Both the position numbers and the translations under genes were made by a program. Source: Spirochaetales bacterium Spiro_09 (GTDB lineage: Bacteria; Spirochaetota; Spirochaetia; Treponematales; Treponemataceae). From it: a stretch of 64,000 bases of DNA. Position 1 is the first letter of the stretch; each line of letters opens with the position of its first letter. The DNA lies in assembly GCA_001604385.1 (NCBI GenBank), contig LVBK01000033.1, positions 257-64,256 on the forward strand, in the 5' to 3' direction. Shown one piece after another: positions 7,994 to 16,801 of the stretch. The notes below the pieces were generated by a model that was given only the letters and a program-made list of their open reading frames with translations, was not told the DNA's origin and made no database searches.

Positions 7994-9085
7994 TCACTTT
8001 GCCAGACTCTTTGCAATAACCGCCTGGGCAAGTTCTTCAAGCGGTAAGATTTTATCAACCGCACCAAGCTTGACCGCTTCTTTCGGCATACCATAGACCA
8101 CACATGATTTTTCATCCTGCGCGAACGTATAGGCTCCGGATTCCTTCATTTCCTTTAACCCGCGGGCACCGTCGTCTCCCATGCCGGTCATGATGATGCC
8201 GATTGCGTTTTTTCCCGCATACCGGGCAGTAGACCTGAAAAGAACGTCTACCGACGGCCGGTGACGCGAAACAAGCGGACCGTCCTTTACTTCTACATAA
8301 TAACGGGCTCCGGCACGTTTTAAAAGCACATGACGGTTCCCCGGAGCAATCAATACCCGTCCGCGCAAGACGGTATCATTATCCTCCGCCTCCTTGATGG
8401 ACACAGGGCAAATCCCGTCCAGCCGCTTCGCAAAAGCGGCGGTAAAATGCTCGGGCATATGCTGAACAATGACGATACCGGGACAATCAATCGGAAGTTT
8501 TTCCAGAAATACCCGAAGGGCTTCCGTCCCGCCGGTAGAAGCGCCAACGACTATGACACTTTCAGTGGTCTCTATATGAACCTGTGAAACAGGCGGGGCA
8601 ATTATCGCGTCTGCTGTCAGCTTCGGGGTTATTTCATGACTAACAGCCGAAGGCAATTTTTTGACCCGGGTCAAATATGCCCCGCGGACCGCATCAGATA
8701 TCATTACCCGAGACTCTTCAAGAAACTGCTTGGTACCTATCTTTGGTTTTTGGATAATATCTACGGCCCCGAATTGCATTGCCTGAAATACATTGCTGGA
8801 ACCGGCTTCGGCCTTGCTTGAGCATATTATTACCGGTAATGGATGCTGACTCATCAACTTCTTCAAGAACGTTATTCCGTCCATTCGCGGCATTTCAATA
8901 TCAAGAATTATTACGTCGGGTACGGCTTTCTTCAGTTTTTCGGCAGCGTCATAGGGGTCTGAAGCGGTTTGCAACACATGTATGTCCCGTTCGCGGGACA
9001 ACACCTCTGTCAAGGTCTGCCGGACAACAGCAGAATCATCTATCAGCATCACCTCAATCATCCGATTCTCTTCCTTGGCAGACAC
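7994..9085 (-). CDS. cheB: CheB receptor methylesterase/deamidase response regulator
   Basis: An N-terminal receiver domain ([30 protein letters not shown]) is joined by a linker to a C-terminal methylesterase. The catalytic Ser is in [13 protein letters not shown], the His in VQHMPEHFT and the Asp in [10 protein letters not shown]. CheB removes methyl groups from receptors and is activated by CheA. The track begins at a GTG (9091) only 1 nt from the AGGGAGG ribosome site. The second GTG at 9085, with about 5 nt spacing, is preferred. The ATG at 9061 (MIEVMLIDD) is also possible. Confidence 0.93.
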   Translation of the reverse strand: MSAKEENRMIEVMLIDDSAVVRQTLTEVLSRERDIHVLQTASDPYDAAEKLKKAVPDVIILDIEMPRMDGITFLKKLMSQHPLPVIICSSKAEAGSSNVFQAMQFGAVDIIQKPKIGTKQFLEESRVMISDAVRGAYLTRVKKLPSAVSHEITPKLTADAIIAPPVSQVHIETTESVIVVGASTGGTEALRVFLEKLPIDCPGIVIVQHMPEHFTAAFAKRLDGICPVSIKEAEDNDTVLRGRVLIAPGNRHVLLKRAGARYYVEVKDGPLVSRHRPSVDVLFRSTARYAGKNAIGIIMTGMGDDGARGLKEMKESGAYTFAQDEKSCVVYGMPKEAVKLGAVDKILPLEELAQAVIAKSLAK

Positions 9086-9100
9086 AGACACCTCCCTTGG

Positions 9101-9919
9101 CTACTCTTTTCGATAAACCGCTGAAGCAACGGTTTTTACCGCAAGATGCGACTGCCCGATATTTTCTGAATGACCCATAAACAAATGACCGCCGGAAGGA
9201 ATGTGATCCATCAGGCGGTCAAGAACTTTTTTTTGGGTCGGCCGGTCGAAATAAATAAACACATTGCGACAAAACACAATATGGTACAATTTCCGTACAG
9301 GATACGAGGAGTCCATCAAATTCAACCGTCGAAACATCACTCTGTCCCGAAGCTCGGGTTTTAATCTGATGGTTTTTTGCTCGGGATTTCTGCTTCGCAG
9401 ACAATACCGTTTTAAATACGCTGGAGGAATATTACGTCCCTGGTGTTCGGTATAAATTCCCGCACCCGCCACGCGTAAAACTGTTTCCGAAATATCTGTA
9501 CCCAATATATTATAGGAAAACTGTACCGAGTGTTTCTTCTTGTATTCTTCCATCACCATTGCCAGTGTATAGGCTTCCTGCCCGGTCGATGCCGCAACAG
9601 ACCAGATATTGATGTCCCGCAAACCTTGCCGGCCTACAAGGTCTGGCAATAATACCTCGGAAATATATTCAAAATGCGCCGGTTCCCGAAAAAAATCGGT
9701 CTCATTGGTCGTTACAACATCTATCAGTTGCTGAATCTCACGCTCAAAGCCTTCGGCGCTGAAAACATAGCTGCAATAGTCCTCGTAGTTATTCATCCGC
9801 AAGGCCCGCAACCTTTTTGCGAGCCGGGACTCAAGCATCACCTTCTTTGAAGGAGGTATCTTGATTCCCAGAGTACCTTCGATAAATTCCTTGAAGCGAA
9901 GAAAAGTTTCCGGATTCAT
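9101..9919 (-). CDS. cheR: CheR chemoreceptor methyltransferase
   Basis: The 272-residue protein has an N-terminal helical CheR domain (FIEGTLGIKIPPSKKVMLESRLAKRLR) and a SAM-binding domain. Visible motifs are VTTNETDFFREPAHFEY, IWSVAASTGQEAYTLAMVM, NILGTDISETVL, and YHIVFCRNVFIYFDRPTQ. CheR methylates Glu side chains on the receptors. The ASTGQE motif replaces the common CSTGEE/CSSGEE, a conservative change. The start overlaps cheA by 4 nt. See the Mcp entry for a possible CheR tether. Confidence 0.95.
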   Translation of the reverse strand: MNPETFLRFKEFIEGTLGIKIPPSKKVMLESRLAKRLRALRMNNYEDYCSYVFSAEGFEREIQQLIDVVTTNETDFFREPAHFEYISEVLLPDLVGRQGLRDINIWSVAASTGQEAYTLAMVMEEYKKKHSVQFSYNILGTDISETVLRVAGAGIYTEHQGRNIPPAYLKRYCLRSRNPEQKTIRLKPELRDRVMFRRLNLMDSSYPVRKLYHIVFCRNVFIYFDRPTQKKVLDRLMDHIPSGGHLFMGHSENIGQSHLAVKTVASAVYRKE

Positions 9920-12006
9920 ACCTCAGCCTTCTCCGCTGCTTCAATAATACGTTCCGCATCCAGAATAAGCGCTACCGAACCATCCCCCAGTACCGATGCA
10001 CTTGAAATACCGTCAGCCCGTTTGAACAGTTTCCCCAAAGGTTTAATTACCGTTTGATTACCGCCGATCACCTGGTCAAACAGTAAACCAAACTGCTGAT
10101 TTTTAAGGGTGACAATGACCATTTGCTCGATTGCCGGGCGTGCCCCGGGAACGCCGAAGAAATCGCGCATGTTGACGAAGGGCAGCTGTCGCCCCTGGAA
10201 AATGACGATGTTGTGATCATTTTTCTGCTTTTCGCTCATGTATTCCAGACAACCAACGATTACGGCAAGCGGTACTATGAAATTTTCCCGGTCAATTCTT
10301 ACCAGTAAGCCGTCGATTATCGCGAGGGTTAACGGGATTTTCAGCGTAATTCGGGTATACTGATAGGGCTTGCTATCGATTGCGATGCTCCCGCCAATCA
10401 ATTCCATCTGCCGGTTCACCACATCCATTCCGACGCCGCGACCGGATACCGCAGAGACGGTTTCCTTCGTCGAAAAACCGGGAGCGAATATCAATTTGAA
10501 CAGGTCCTGCTCCGGCACCACCTCATCCTCTTTGAGCAGCCCCTGGGAAACAGCTTTCTTGCGGATAGCCTCGGTATCCAGTCCCTTTCCGTCATCCTCG
10601 ATCACCAGATGTACAGAAGCCCCGGTTTGCTCGGCTATCAGGCGAATGGTACCTGTTTCCGGCTTGCCATGGGCAAGGCGGTCAGCAGGCTGTTCAATAC
10701 CATGGTCCAGACTGTTCCGGATAATATGTATGAGCGGATCATTAAGCTTTTCGATGACCGTTTTATCAAGCTCGGTGTCTCCACCATCAGTGACCAACTC
10801 AATCTGCTTCCCGAGCTCGGAAGACAAATCGCGAACAAGCCGTTTGAACGTACTGAATGTTGAGCCAATGGGAACCATCCGGATACTCATGGTATTGTTG
10901 CGCAGTTCATCGGTCAGCCGCCCGAATTGTTCGACCACAGAGAGCATTTCATCGTTCATGCCGGCGTCGCGGGTTGTCTGCAGTATCCGGGCATGAATGG
11001 TCACCAATTCCCCGACAAGGGACATAAGCTGATCCAGCTTGTCAGATTTTACCCGTATAGTGCTCATGTCCATCGCGACGGTTTTTGCCTTCTGTACGCT
11101 TTGAATCTGCTTCTGCGTTTCAAGGGCAACGCGCAAATTGGTTGGAGACACGATTTTTTCTTCAATTAGAAGCTCGCCGATTTTCTTCTGGGACTTCAAC
11201 ACGCGATCTATGGCCTCGCGGTCCACAGAGCCCCGTTCGACAAGAATTTCGCCCAATCGTTTGGGGGAGACAGTCTCTTCGTCGGATACAGTTGTCATGC
11301 AATCAAAGGAAATCTCCGAAAAATCCTCCACGAAAATGAATACATCGCGCAGTTGATTCTCGGTTGCGCGGGTACTGATGAACAAATGCCAGCTCGTCAG
11401 GCACTGCTCATAGTTGAACTCGGACAGTATCGGTATCCGGTCAAAATCGGGGATACTGACCAATTCCCCCATCGAGGCAAGCTCAGAAATAACGGCAAGC
11501 GGATTCGAACCATGTAAAAAGCTCTCCAATCCGGGTTTGAAAATTATATACCAGGTATGTAAAGGCGCGTCTTCGCGGGCTTCCTTTGAGGGAACCTTCT
11601 CTGCCTTCACCCCTTCCGGATAGAAACCGACAGATTCACGGAAGGACTCAAGAAAAACCACCATGTCATGGGTAAGCGGACCCGATGCAACTTCTGGTTT
11701 ATCGAGCATTTCGCGAATCATGTCACGGGACACAAGGGTGTTCCCGATCAATTCGGAAGAAACGGATATTTTACCGTCCCGCAGCGCGCTCAGGATTGTC
11801 TCAACATCGTGCGCAAAGGCGGAAATGCAATCAAGGCCGAACATCGCGGCAGAACCCTTGATCGTATGCATAACGCGAAATACAGCGGATAACAGCTCAC
11901 GGTCAGAAGGGGCCTCTTCAAGTTCGAGAAGCGTAGCTTCAAGTGTGCCCAACAACTCAAGAGCCTCTTCTCTGAATGTTTCAATAAATTGTTCGTTTGA
12001 CACCAT
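9916..12006 (-). CDS. cheA: CheA chemotaxis histidine kinase
   Basis: The track starts at a TTG (12018); the ATG at 12006 (MVSNEQF) fits better and gives 696 residues. Order of domains: HPt with the phospho-His at about residue 47 (VMHTIKGSAAMFGL), an acidic P2-like region, a short stretch with two MshEN-like repeats (LGEILVERG, IGELLIEEK), the dimerisation helices, and the HATPase (IIRNSLDHGIE, EDDGKGLD, GRGVGMDVV). The C-terminal CheW-like P5 domain follows. It phosphorylates CheY and CheB in response to receptor state. It overlaps cheR by 4 nt and lies 13 nt after the STAS gene. Confidence 0.95.
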   Translation of the reverse strand: MVSNEQFIETFREEALELLGTLEATLLELEEAPSDRELLSAVFRVMHTIKGSAAMFGLDCISAFAHDVETILSALRDGKISVSSELIGNTLVSRDMIREMLDKPEVASGPLTHDMVVFLESFRESVGFYPEGVKAEKVPSKEAREDAPLHTWYIIFKPGLESFLHGSNPLAVISELASMGELVSIPDFDRIPILSEFNYEQCLTSWHLFISTRATENQLRDVFIFVEDFSEISFDCMTTVSDEETVSPKRLGEILVERGSVDREAIDRVLKSQKKIGELLIEEKIVSPTNLRVALETQKQIQSVQKAKTVAMDMSTIRVKSDKLDQLMSLVGELVTIHARILQTTRDAGMNDEMLSVVEQFGRLTDELRNNTMSIRMVPIGSTFSTFKRLVRDLSSELGKQIELVTDGGDTELDKTVIEKLNDPLIHIIRNSLDHGIEQPADRLAHGKPETGTIRLIAEQTGASVHLVIEDDGKGLDTEAIRKKAVSQGLLKEDEVVPEQDLFKLIFAPGFSTKETVSAVSGRGVGMDVVNRQMELIGGSIAIDSKPYQYTRITLKIPLTLAIIDGLLVRIDRENFIVPLAVIVGCLEYMSEKQKNDHNIVIFQGRQLPFVNMRDFFGVPGARPAIEQMVIVTLKNQQFGLLFDQVIGGNQTVIKPLGKLFKRADGISSASVLGDGSVALILDAERIIEAAEKAEV

Positions 12007-12018
12007 GCACCCCCGCAA

Positions 12019-12315
12019 TCATGCAGAAATATAAGATCGCAGAAGGGATTCCAGCTCTGCAACTGACGTTTCGCCCTCACGACAAAAACCCGCACGCCGC
12101 AAACGGTCAAGAACAGACTCTTCCAGAGTGCCGGTAAACGCAAGCGGTATTTTTTTCACCGTGCATTCACGGATAAAACTGATCAACAGCTGGACACCGG
12201 CAAGATCAAAAGAATGCATTTCGCTGATGTCCAGAGTTACCGGCGCAGCCTTGCCGATCAAAGATGAAAACTCTTTGTACAAATCAGCTGCATTGTCGAT
12301 TGTCAGATCTTTCAT
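12019..12315 (-). CDS. STAS-domain protein in chemotaxis operon
   Basis: This 98-residue single STAS domain has the pattern VTLDISEMHSFDLAGVQLLISF. In SpoIIAA-type anti-anti-sigma factors the loop reads D-S/T-S-G with a phosphorylated Ser. Here the position before Gly is Ala (about residue 39, DLAG), as in MlaB-like STAS proteins, so regulation by Ser phosphorylation is unlikely. The gene overlaps cheW by 4 nt and precedes cheA, so it is translated with the signalling core. STAS proteins occur in other che operons; their role there is not settled. Confidence 0.8.
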   Translation of the reverse strand: MKDLTIDNAADLYKEFSSLIGKAAPVTLDISEMHSFDLAGVQLLISFIRECTVKKIPLAFTGTLEESVLDRLRRAGFCREGETSVAELESLLRSYISA

Positions 12316-12815
12316 GCATTTTCTCCAACATACTCGCGCGAAAGAAGCTCGTGTTCGGAAAGAAGATTGCCAAGCGCGAGCAGGAGTACGAACTCGTCCT
12401 GAACCTTGCCCATACCGGCAATAAACGACGTATCAACGGCAACGCCTATTTTGGGAGCTGGCCGTATATTCCCCGGCTCAATGTCCAACACCTGGTCGAC
12501 ACCGTCAGTATAAATTCCGATTGTCAGGAGCTCCCCTTGATCGTCATGAAAGAAACTGGGAATTTCAGTCACTATCACATTGGTATTCATCCGTCCGGCA
12601 GTTTCATTAAGAGAAAACTTTAGTCGTAAATCCAGCAGGGGAATAACATTGCCGCGCAAGTTGATTACACTGTTAAGATAGGTCGGCATTCGAGGCACAC
12701 GGGTAATCCGTGGCAATTCAAGTACTTCCTTGATGTGTCCGACATTTATTCCATATCTTTCTTCTGCAAGCCAGAATGTTAAATACTGATGTATTTCAAG
12801 CTTTTGTGCGGCCAT
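12312..12815 (-). CDS. cheW: CheW coupling protein (copy 1)
   Basis: The 167-residue CheW fold couples receptors to CheA. Visible elements are IHQYLTFWLAEERYGINVGHIKEVLELP, RITRVPRMPTYLNSVINLRGNVIPLLDLR (the conserved NLRG/P-DLR core) and a C-terminal strand region. It is closely similar to the adjacent copy 2 over most of its length, indicating tandem duplication. The C terminus is shorter and lacks the acidic tail of copy 2. It overlaps the STAS gene by 4 nt. Confidence 0.93.
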   Translation of the reverse strand: MAAQKLEIHQYLTFWLAEERYGINVGHIKEVLELPRITRVPRMPTYLNSVINLRGNVIPLLDLRLKFSLNETAGRMNTNVIVTEIPSFFHDDQGELLTIGIYTDGVDQVLDIEPGNIRPAPKIGVAVDTSFIAGMGKVQDEFVLLLALGNLLSEHELLSREYVGENA

Positions 12816-12829
12816 GAAATCTCCTTGTT

Positions 12830-13372
12830 TTACTGATCTGAAACAACGGCGGATTCGGTTTCTGGCGCTGTTATGGTCTCGGCATCCGCACTTATTTCAC
12901 GCAGCTCATCTCCAGTCAATATCTTGTGAATATCCAGAATTATGATAAAGTCGTTGTCTACATGGCCCATCCCCTGAATAAAAGCCGTATCAATGGCAAC
13001 GCCGATTTTGGGGGGCGGTTCAATCTGATCCGGTTCAATGGTTATGACCTGCTGAACCATATCGCTGAATATTCCAATAGTCAGGGTTTCATTCATTCCA
13101 GAATCTGACGCCATCGATAACTCGGTAACGATAATTCCTGTATTCGCGCTCTGACGGGTTTCACCAAGCTCGAATTTCTTGCATAAATCAAGCACGGGAA
13201 CGACCATACCCCGCAGGTTAATTATTCCGCTCATGAAAGAAGGCATCTTGGGCACCCGGGTTATTTTCGGTACCGTTAACACCTCTTTTATATGTGCAAC
13301 ATTGACAGCATACAGTTCGTCTGCAAGCATAAATGTCAAATACTGATGAATCTCGTTTTTCACGCTGCCCAT
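12830..13372 (-). CDS. cheW: CheW coupling protein (copy 2)
   Basis: The track starts at a TTG (13399), but GAGGAGG lies 8 nt upstream of the ATG at 13372 (MGSVKNE), which gives 180 residues. The CheW core is IHQYLTFMLADELYAVNVAHIKEVLTVP, then ITRVPKMPSFMSGIINLRGMVVPVLDL. It shares most core residues with copy 1, including KEVL and KITRVPKMP. The C-terminal 25 residues are acidic and low-complexity. Two CheW proteins may allow mixed arrays or compete for CheA; which applies cannot be told from sequence. Confidence 0.93.
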   Translation of the reverse strand: MGSVKNEIHQYLTFMLADELYAVNVAHIKEVLTVPKITRVPKMPSFMSGIINLRGMVVPVLDLCKKFELGETRQSANTGIIVTELSMASDSGMNETLTIGIFSDMVQQVITIEPDQIEPPPKIGVAIDTAFIQGMGHVDNDFIIILDIHKILTGDELREISADAETITAPETESAVVSDQ

Positions 13373-13395
13373 GATATATACCTCCTCACTCGTCT

Positions 13396-15813
13396 TCAAA
13401 ATTCCTGAAAGTCATTGTCTATCTCATCCCTGCCTTTTGGCCGGACATCTTCATCCAATATCAAATGTATGCCGCTTACAGGTTTTCGCTCATCTTTCAC
13501 GGATGGCTTAGTAGCTGTTTCCTTTGTCACCGGTGTTTTCTGTGCGGCAGGTTTAACGGCAGTTGCCTTCGGCACGGTTGCTTTGGATACAGTCGGTACT
13601 GCCTCTACGGAATCCTTGGATTTGCTATCCACCTCGCTCACGACATTTGCTGCGGCAGGTTTTACTGATTCAGCGACTGCATTCTTTTCAGTCTTTGCAG
13701 TCTTATTCTTGCCCGGTGCTACCGCCACAGATGTATTATCAGGAGGTTTAGTCCCGGATGAAGCGCTTGATTTTGCCATCTTTTTCTCGGCAGACGTTGC
13801 GTTTACGGCCGGGACTTCCTCTGGAGGTTTTACATCCGGCTTTTTTATTAACGAACCGCTTGCGGCTATTTCAGTTTTCTTTACGGCGGATTTATGACCG
13901 GATCCAGCACGGAAGTAGGACATCGCTGTTTTCATTTGTTCTGCCTGGGCTGACAATTCTTCAGCCATCGAGGCGGACTCCTCCGAGGCACTCGCATTTT
14001 GCTGTACAACAAGATCGAGCTGCATTATGGCAGCGGTTATTTGCTCTGCCCCGGAATTCTGCTCTGCTGTAGCGGCGCTTATCTCTTGTACCAAATCTGC
14101 CGTACGCTTGATTTCCGGAACCAGCGCGGTAATTGTGCTGCCGGCGTCTTCAGCAATCCCCACACTCTTTGCGGATAACTCGCTAATTTCAGAAGCTTCC
14201 TTGTGGCTGCGTTCGGCAAGTTTACCAACTTCTGCCGCAACAACTGCAAAGCCCTTGCCGAATTCGCCGGCTCTGGCAGCTTCTATCGAGGCATTCAGGG
14301 ACAGCATATTGGTGGATCGGGCAATTTCTTCAATTATCGAAATTTTGGACGCAATTTGTTTCATCGCGACGACTGTTTCCGCGACCGCTTTCCCGCCTGC
14401 TTCCGCAGATTGGGCCGACTTGCGTGAAATTTGTTCAGTCTGCAGCGCATTTTCCGCGTTCTGCCGTATGTTCGCCGACATCTGCTCCATTGAGGCAGAG
14501 ATCTGTTCAACCGACGAGGCCTGCTCGGAGGCACCCTGAGCTATTTGCTGCGAGGTATCGCTCAGTTGCTGGCTCCCGGTTGACACCTGTTGGGCAGTAA
14601 CACTCACCTCGCCGATAATCCCGCGCAACTTTTCAATCATATTTTGAAGCGCCCTCGACAGGACGCCGATCTCGTCATTCCTGTTGCGATACTCGACCGC
14701 GAGATCCCGTGACAGATCGCCGGCGGCCACTTCCTCTGCGCGCGTGACTGCCTGCCTGATAGGCAATACAATTGTCCGGGTAATCAACAACACCACAAAA
14801 ACGGCAAAAATGACCCCGAAAAACCCTATTCCCAAAAGTAGCGTGACCAGGGAAAAGGCCCCGGCACGCAACTCCCGATCAGGGATATTGACTTCAACGA
14901 CCCATTTTTGGCCGGACGAGCCTATCTCCACGGGAATACTTGCGTACACTACCGGGGCGTTCAACAACGTAGAATGCCTGACGCCGCCCTGCGGCCGGCC
15001 TGATAACAAGGCTTTTGCGGTCGTCTCGCCCATCACCGTTGAGACAGGCTTGCCGATCTCGGTTCTTATCGCGCTCGCAACCACCATGCCGGAGTCAGCA
15101 ACAATGCGCATATACTCCCCCTGGATCCCGGGGATATCAATCGAATCGACGAATTTCTGCACAGAATCCAGGACGATATCGGCACCCGCAATGCCAAGAA
15201 ACCGCCCGGAGGCATCCTTAACGGGAAGGATCAGGGAAGTAATCCGGAGACGCTGGCCGCCAAAATCATATTCATAGGGCTCAATAACAACCGGCCTGTT
15301 CAGGCGGCGGGTGATACTATAGTAGTTTTCCGTGCCGTCCTCATATCCGGTCATTGCCTCAAACAGTATGCCGCCCTTTCCATCACGGGCAAGCAGCGGA
15401 ACAAAACGGCCGGTTCCGTCATGGCCGATCGTATTGCGGAATTGATCGTCCTTCCCGTCGAACGCGTTACTCTCGAACCCGGTATATACGCTAAGCAGCT
15501 CAGGATTTTTAACCAGAACATCCCGAAGCATATAGAGGACAGTATACCTGTCAAATGAATACCCCTGTTCACCCTGTACCGAGCCTTCCAGAATATTCGC
15601 GAGCGGAGTTACCTTGGAAAATACATTGTCGAGTTGGGCCTTTATCTGCCAGGCATACACCGACGCTGTTTCGCGTGACAATTCCTTCGCATCAGACTCA
15701 GACTTGTTGAGTATATTGCGTGCGGCTATCAACGTGAGGGATATGACAATTACCGCTATCAAAGCGGATATACTCAACACCAGACGAGCGCCTATGGAAA
15801 GTTTTACAGACAT
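13396..15813 (-). CDS. Methyl-accepting chemotaxis protein with Cache sensor and C-terminal tether
   Basis: The track start (15843) is replaced by the ATG at 15813, which follows GGAGGA; about 805 residues. TM1 is near residues 7-30. A periplasmic double-Cache-like ligand domain follows to about 275 ([31 protein letters not shown]). TM2 is [20 protein letters not shown], then HAMP. The signalling coiled coil has the hairpin tip [21 protein letters not shown] Lys/Ala/Pro/Thr-rich linker of about 130 residues ends in DFQEF, which matches the aromatic-x-x-aromatic pentapeptide that tethers CheR/CheB. It is the first gene of the chemotaxis operon. Confidence 0.93.
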   Translation of the reverse strand: MSVKLSIGARLVLSISALIAVIVISLTLIAARNILNKSESDAKELSRETASVYAWQIKAQLDNVFSKVTPLANILEGSVQGEQGYSFDRYTVLYMLRDVLVKNPELLSVYTGFESNAFDGKDDQFRNTIGHDGTGRFVPLLARDGKGGILFEAMTGYEDGTENYYSITRRLNRPVVIEPYEYDFGGQRLRITSLILPVKDASGRFLGIAGADIVLDSVQKFVDSIDIPGIQGEYMRIVADSGMVVASAIRTEIGKPVSTVMGETTAKALLSGRPQGGVRHSTLLNAPVVYASIPVEIGSSGQKWVVEVNIPDRELRAGAFSLVTLLLGIGFFGVIFAVFVVLLITRTIVLPIRQAVTRAEEVAAGDLSRDLAVEYRNRNDEIGVLSRALQNMIEKLRGIIGEVSVTAQQVSTGSQQLSDTSQQIAQGASEQASSVEQISASMEQMSANIRQNAENALQTEQISRKSAQSAEAGGKAVAETVVAMKQIASKISIIEEIARSTNMLSLNASIEAARAGEFGKGFAVVAAEVGKLAERSHKEASEISELSAKSVGIAEDAGSTITALVPEIKRTADLVQEISAATAEQNSGAEQITAAIMQLDLVVQQNASASEESASMAEELSAQAEQMKTAMSYFRAGSGHKSAVKKTEIAASGSLIKKPDVKPPEEVPAVNATSAEKKMAKSSASSGTKPPDNTSVAVAPGKNKTAKTEKNAVAESVKPAAANVVSEVDSKSKDSVEAVPTVSKATVPKATAVKPAAQKTPVTKETATKPSVKDERKPVSGIHLILDEDVRPKGRDEIDNDFQEF

Positions 15814-15854
15814 TACATTCCTCCGATCAGACAGCGCGATCAATTCTTGTGTTA

Positions 15855-15883
15855 AGTCTAGTTTCCCGATATGCGATTGTCAA
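15855..15883 (-). promoter_or_regulatory. Promoter of the chemotaxis operon
   Basis: On the minus strand TTGACA and TAGACT are spaced by exactly 17 bp, about 40 nt upstream of the mcp start. This is a housekeeping-type promoter. No sigma28-type flagellar sequence was seen in this 90-bp gap. Confidence 0.65.
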
Positions 15884-15904
15884 ATAATGAGCTATAGTTG
15901 CCTC

Positions 15905-16759
15905 ATGCTCAGCTATCGCCATGCCTATCATGCCGGCAATCAGGCAGATATTTTCAAACATTTCACTCTTTTCCATATTGTAAAGTACCTTTTACAAAAA
16001 GAAACGCCTGTTGCCTATCTGGATACCCATGCCGGGGCAGGCTTGTACCGGCTGGATTCCGAGGCCTCCTCGAAGACAGGTGAAGCACAAGCGGGTATTC
16101 TTTCCCTGCTAGAGGCTCAGTCGAAACTACCCCCAAAAACGGACAGCACGCAATCATTTGTCGGGTTTTGCAAAACCTTCCTGGATAAAACAGGATATTA
16201 TCCGGGATCGCCAGCCATCGTAGCCAGTTTGCTTCGTAGTCAGGACAAGCTCATCCTGATGGAACTACACAACAATGAAATAGATATTTTGAAACACAAT
16301 TGTGGCCCGGACAAACGAATACACATCCATCACCGTGACGGGTTTACCGGTTTAGAGGCATTAACCCCGCCAACGCCCCGACGGGGTCTGTGTCTGATTG
16401 ACCCGAGCTATGAACTTCCGGGAGATTATGCCTCTACAGCTCAAACTGTGCTGGAAACCGCCCGCCGGTGGCCAGCAGGAATCATGTTGATCTGGTATCC
16501 TGTTGTCGGACGTCGTGAGAATCAACTTAAAGCCATGCACCACGCAATATGCACAAGCGGACTTCCGGTACTGGATATCTGCGTGCAGTCAAAAAACGCT
16601 GTCACTGAATACGGCCTTGCCGGTTCGGGAATCCTGGTGGTCAGGCCCCCCTGGAACATTCATCACACTCTGGGTCTGGGCATTCGGGAGATTCTGGAGA
16701 TCCTTGGCCTGCAAGAAGATACGTTTTTTTCTTGTACACGACATGGCCGCTCAGATTAA
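15905..16759 (+). CDS. rlmJ: 23S rRNA (adenine-N6)-methyltransferase RlmJ
   Basis: The track ORF starts at 15614 inside the mcp gene. The ATG at 15905 (MLSYRHAYHAGNQADIFKH) is the family-typical start and gives 284 residues, close to E. coli RlmJ. RlmJ methylates A2030 of 23S rRNA. Motifs are YLDTHAGAGLY (SAM site, with the usual DTHAG), ELH for the ribose contact, and LIDPSYEL at the catalytic loop, where most homologues have DPPYE. No ribosome site is present. TATAGT ends 7 nt before the ATG, suggesting a leaderless message. Confidence 0.9.
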   Translation: MLSYRHAYHAGNQADIFKHFTLFHIVKYLLQKETPVAYLDTHAGAGLYRLDSEASSKTGEAQAGILSLLEAQSKLPPKTDSTQSFVGFCKTFLDKTGYYPGSPAIVASLLRSQDKLILMELHNNEIDILKHNCGPDKRIHIHHRDGFTGLEALTPPTPRRGLCLIDPSYELPGDYASTAQTVLETARRWPAGIMLIWYPVVGRRENQLKAMHHAICTSGLPVLDICVQSKNAVTEYGLAGSGILVVRPPWNIHHTLGLGIREILEILGLQEDTFFSCTRHGRSD

Positions 16760-16761
16760 GG

Positions 16762-16790
16762 TTGACACCCCAAAAAAGCCCCCCTACACT
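16762..16790 (+). promoter_or_regulatory. Promoter of the HD-GYP gene
   Basis: TTGACA and TACACT are spaced by 17 bp. The predicted transcription start is about 5 nt before the ATG at 16802, leaving no room for a Shine-Dalgarno sequence. Confidence 0.65.
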
Positions 16791-16801
16791 TAATCAATTC
16801 T

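Noticed and set aside
15844-15904. Possible sigma28-type flagellar promoter upstream of the mcp gene
   Set aside because: No TAAA-N15-GCCGATAA-like sequence is present; a TTGACA/TAGACT promoter explains the region.
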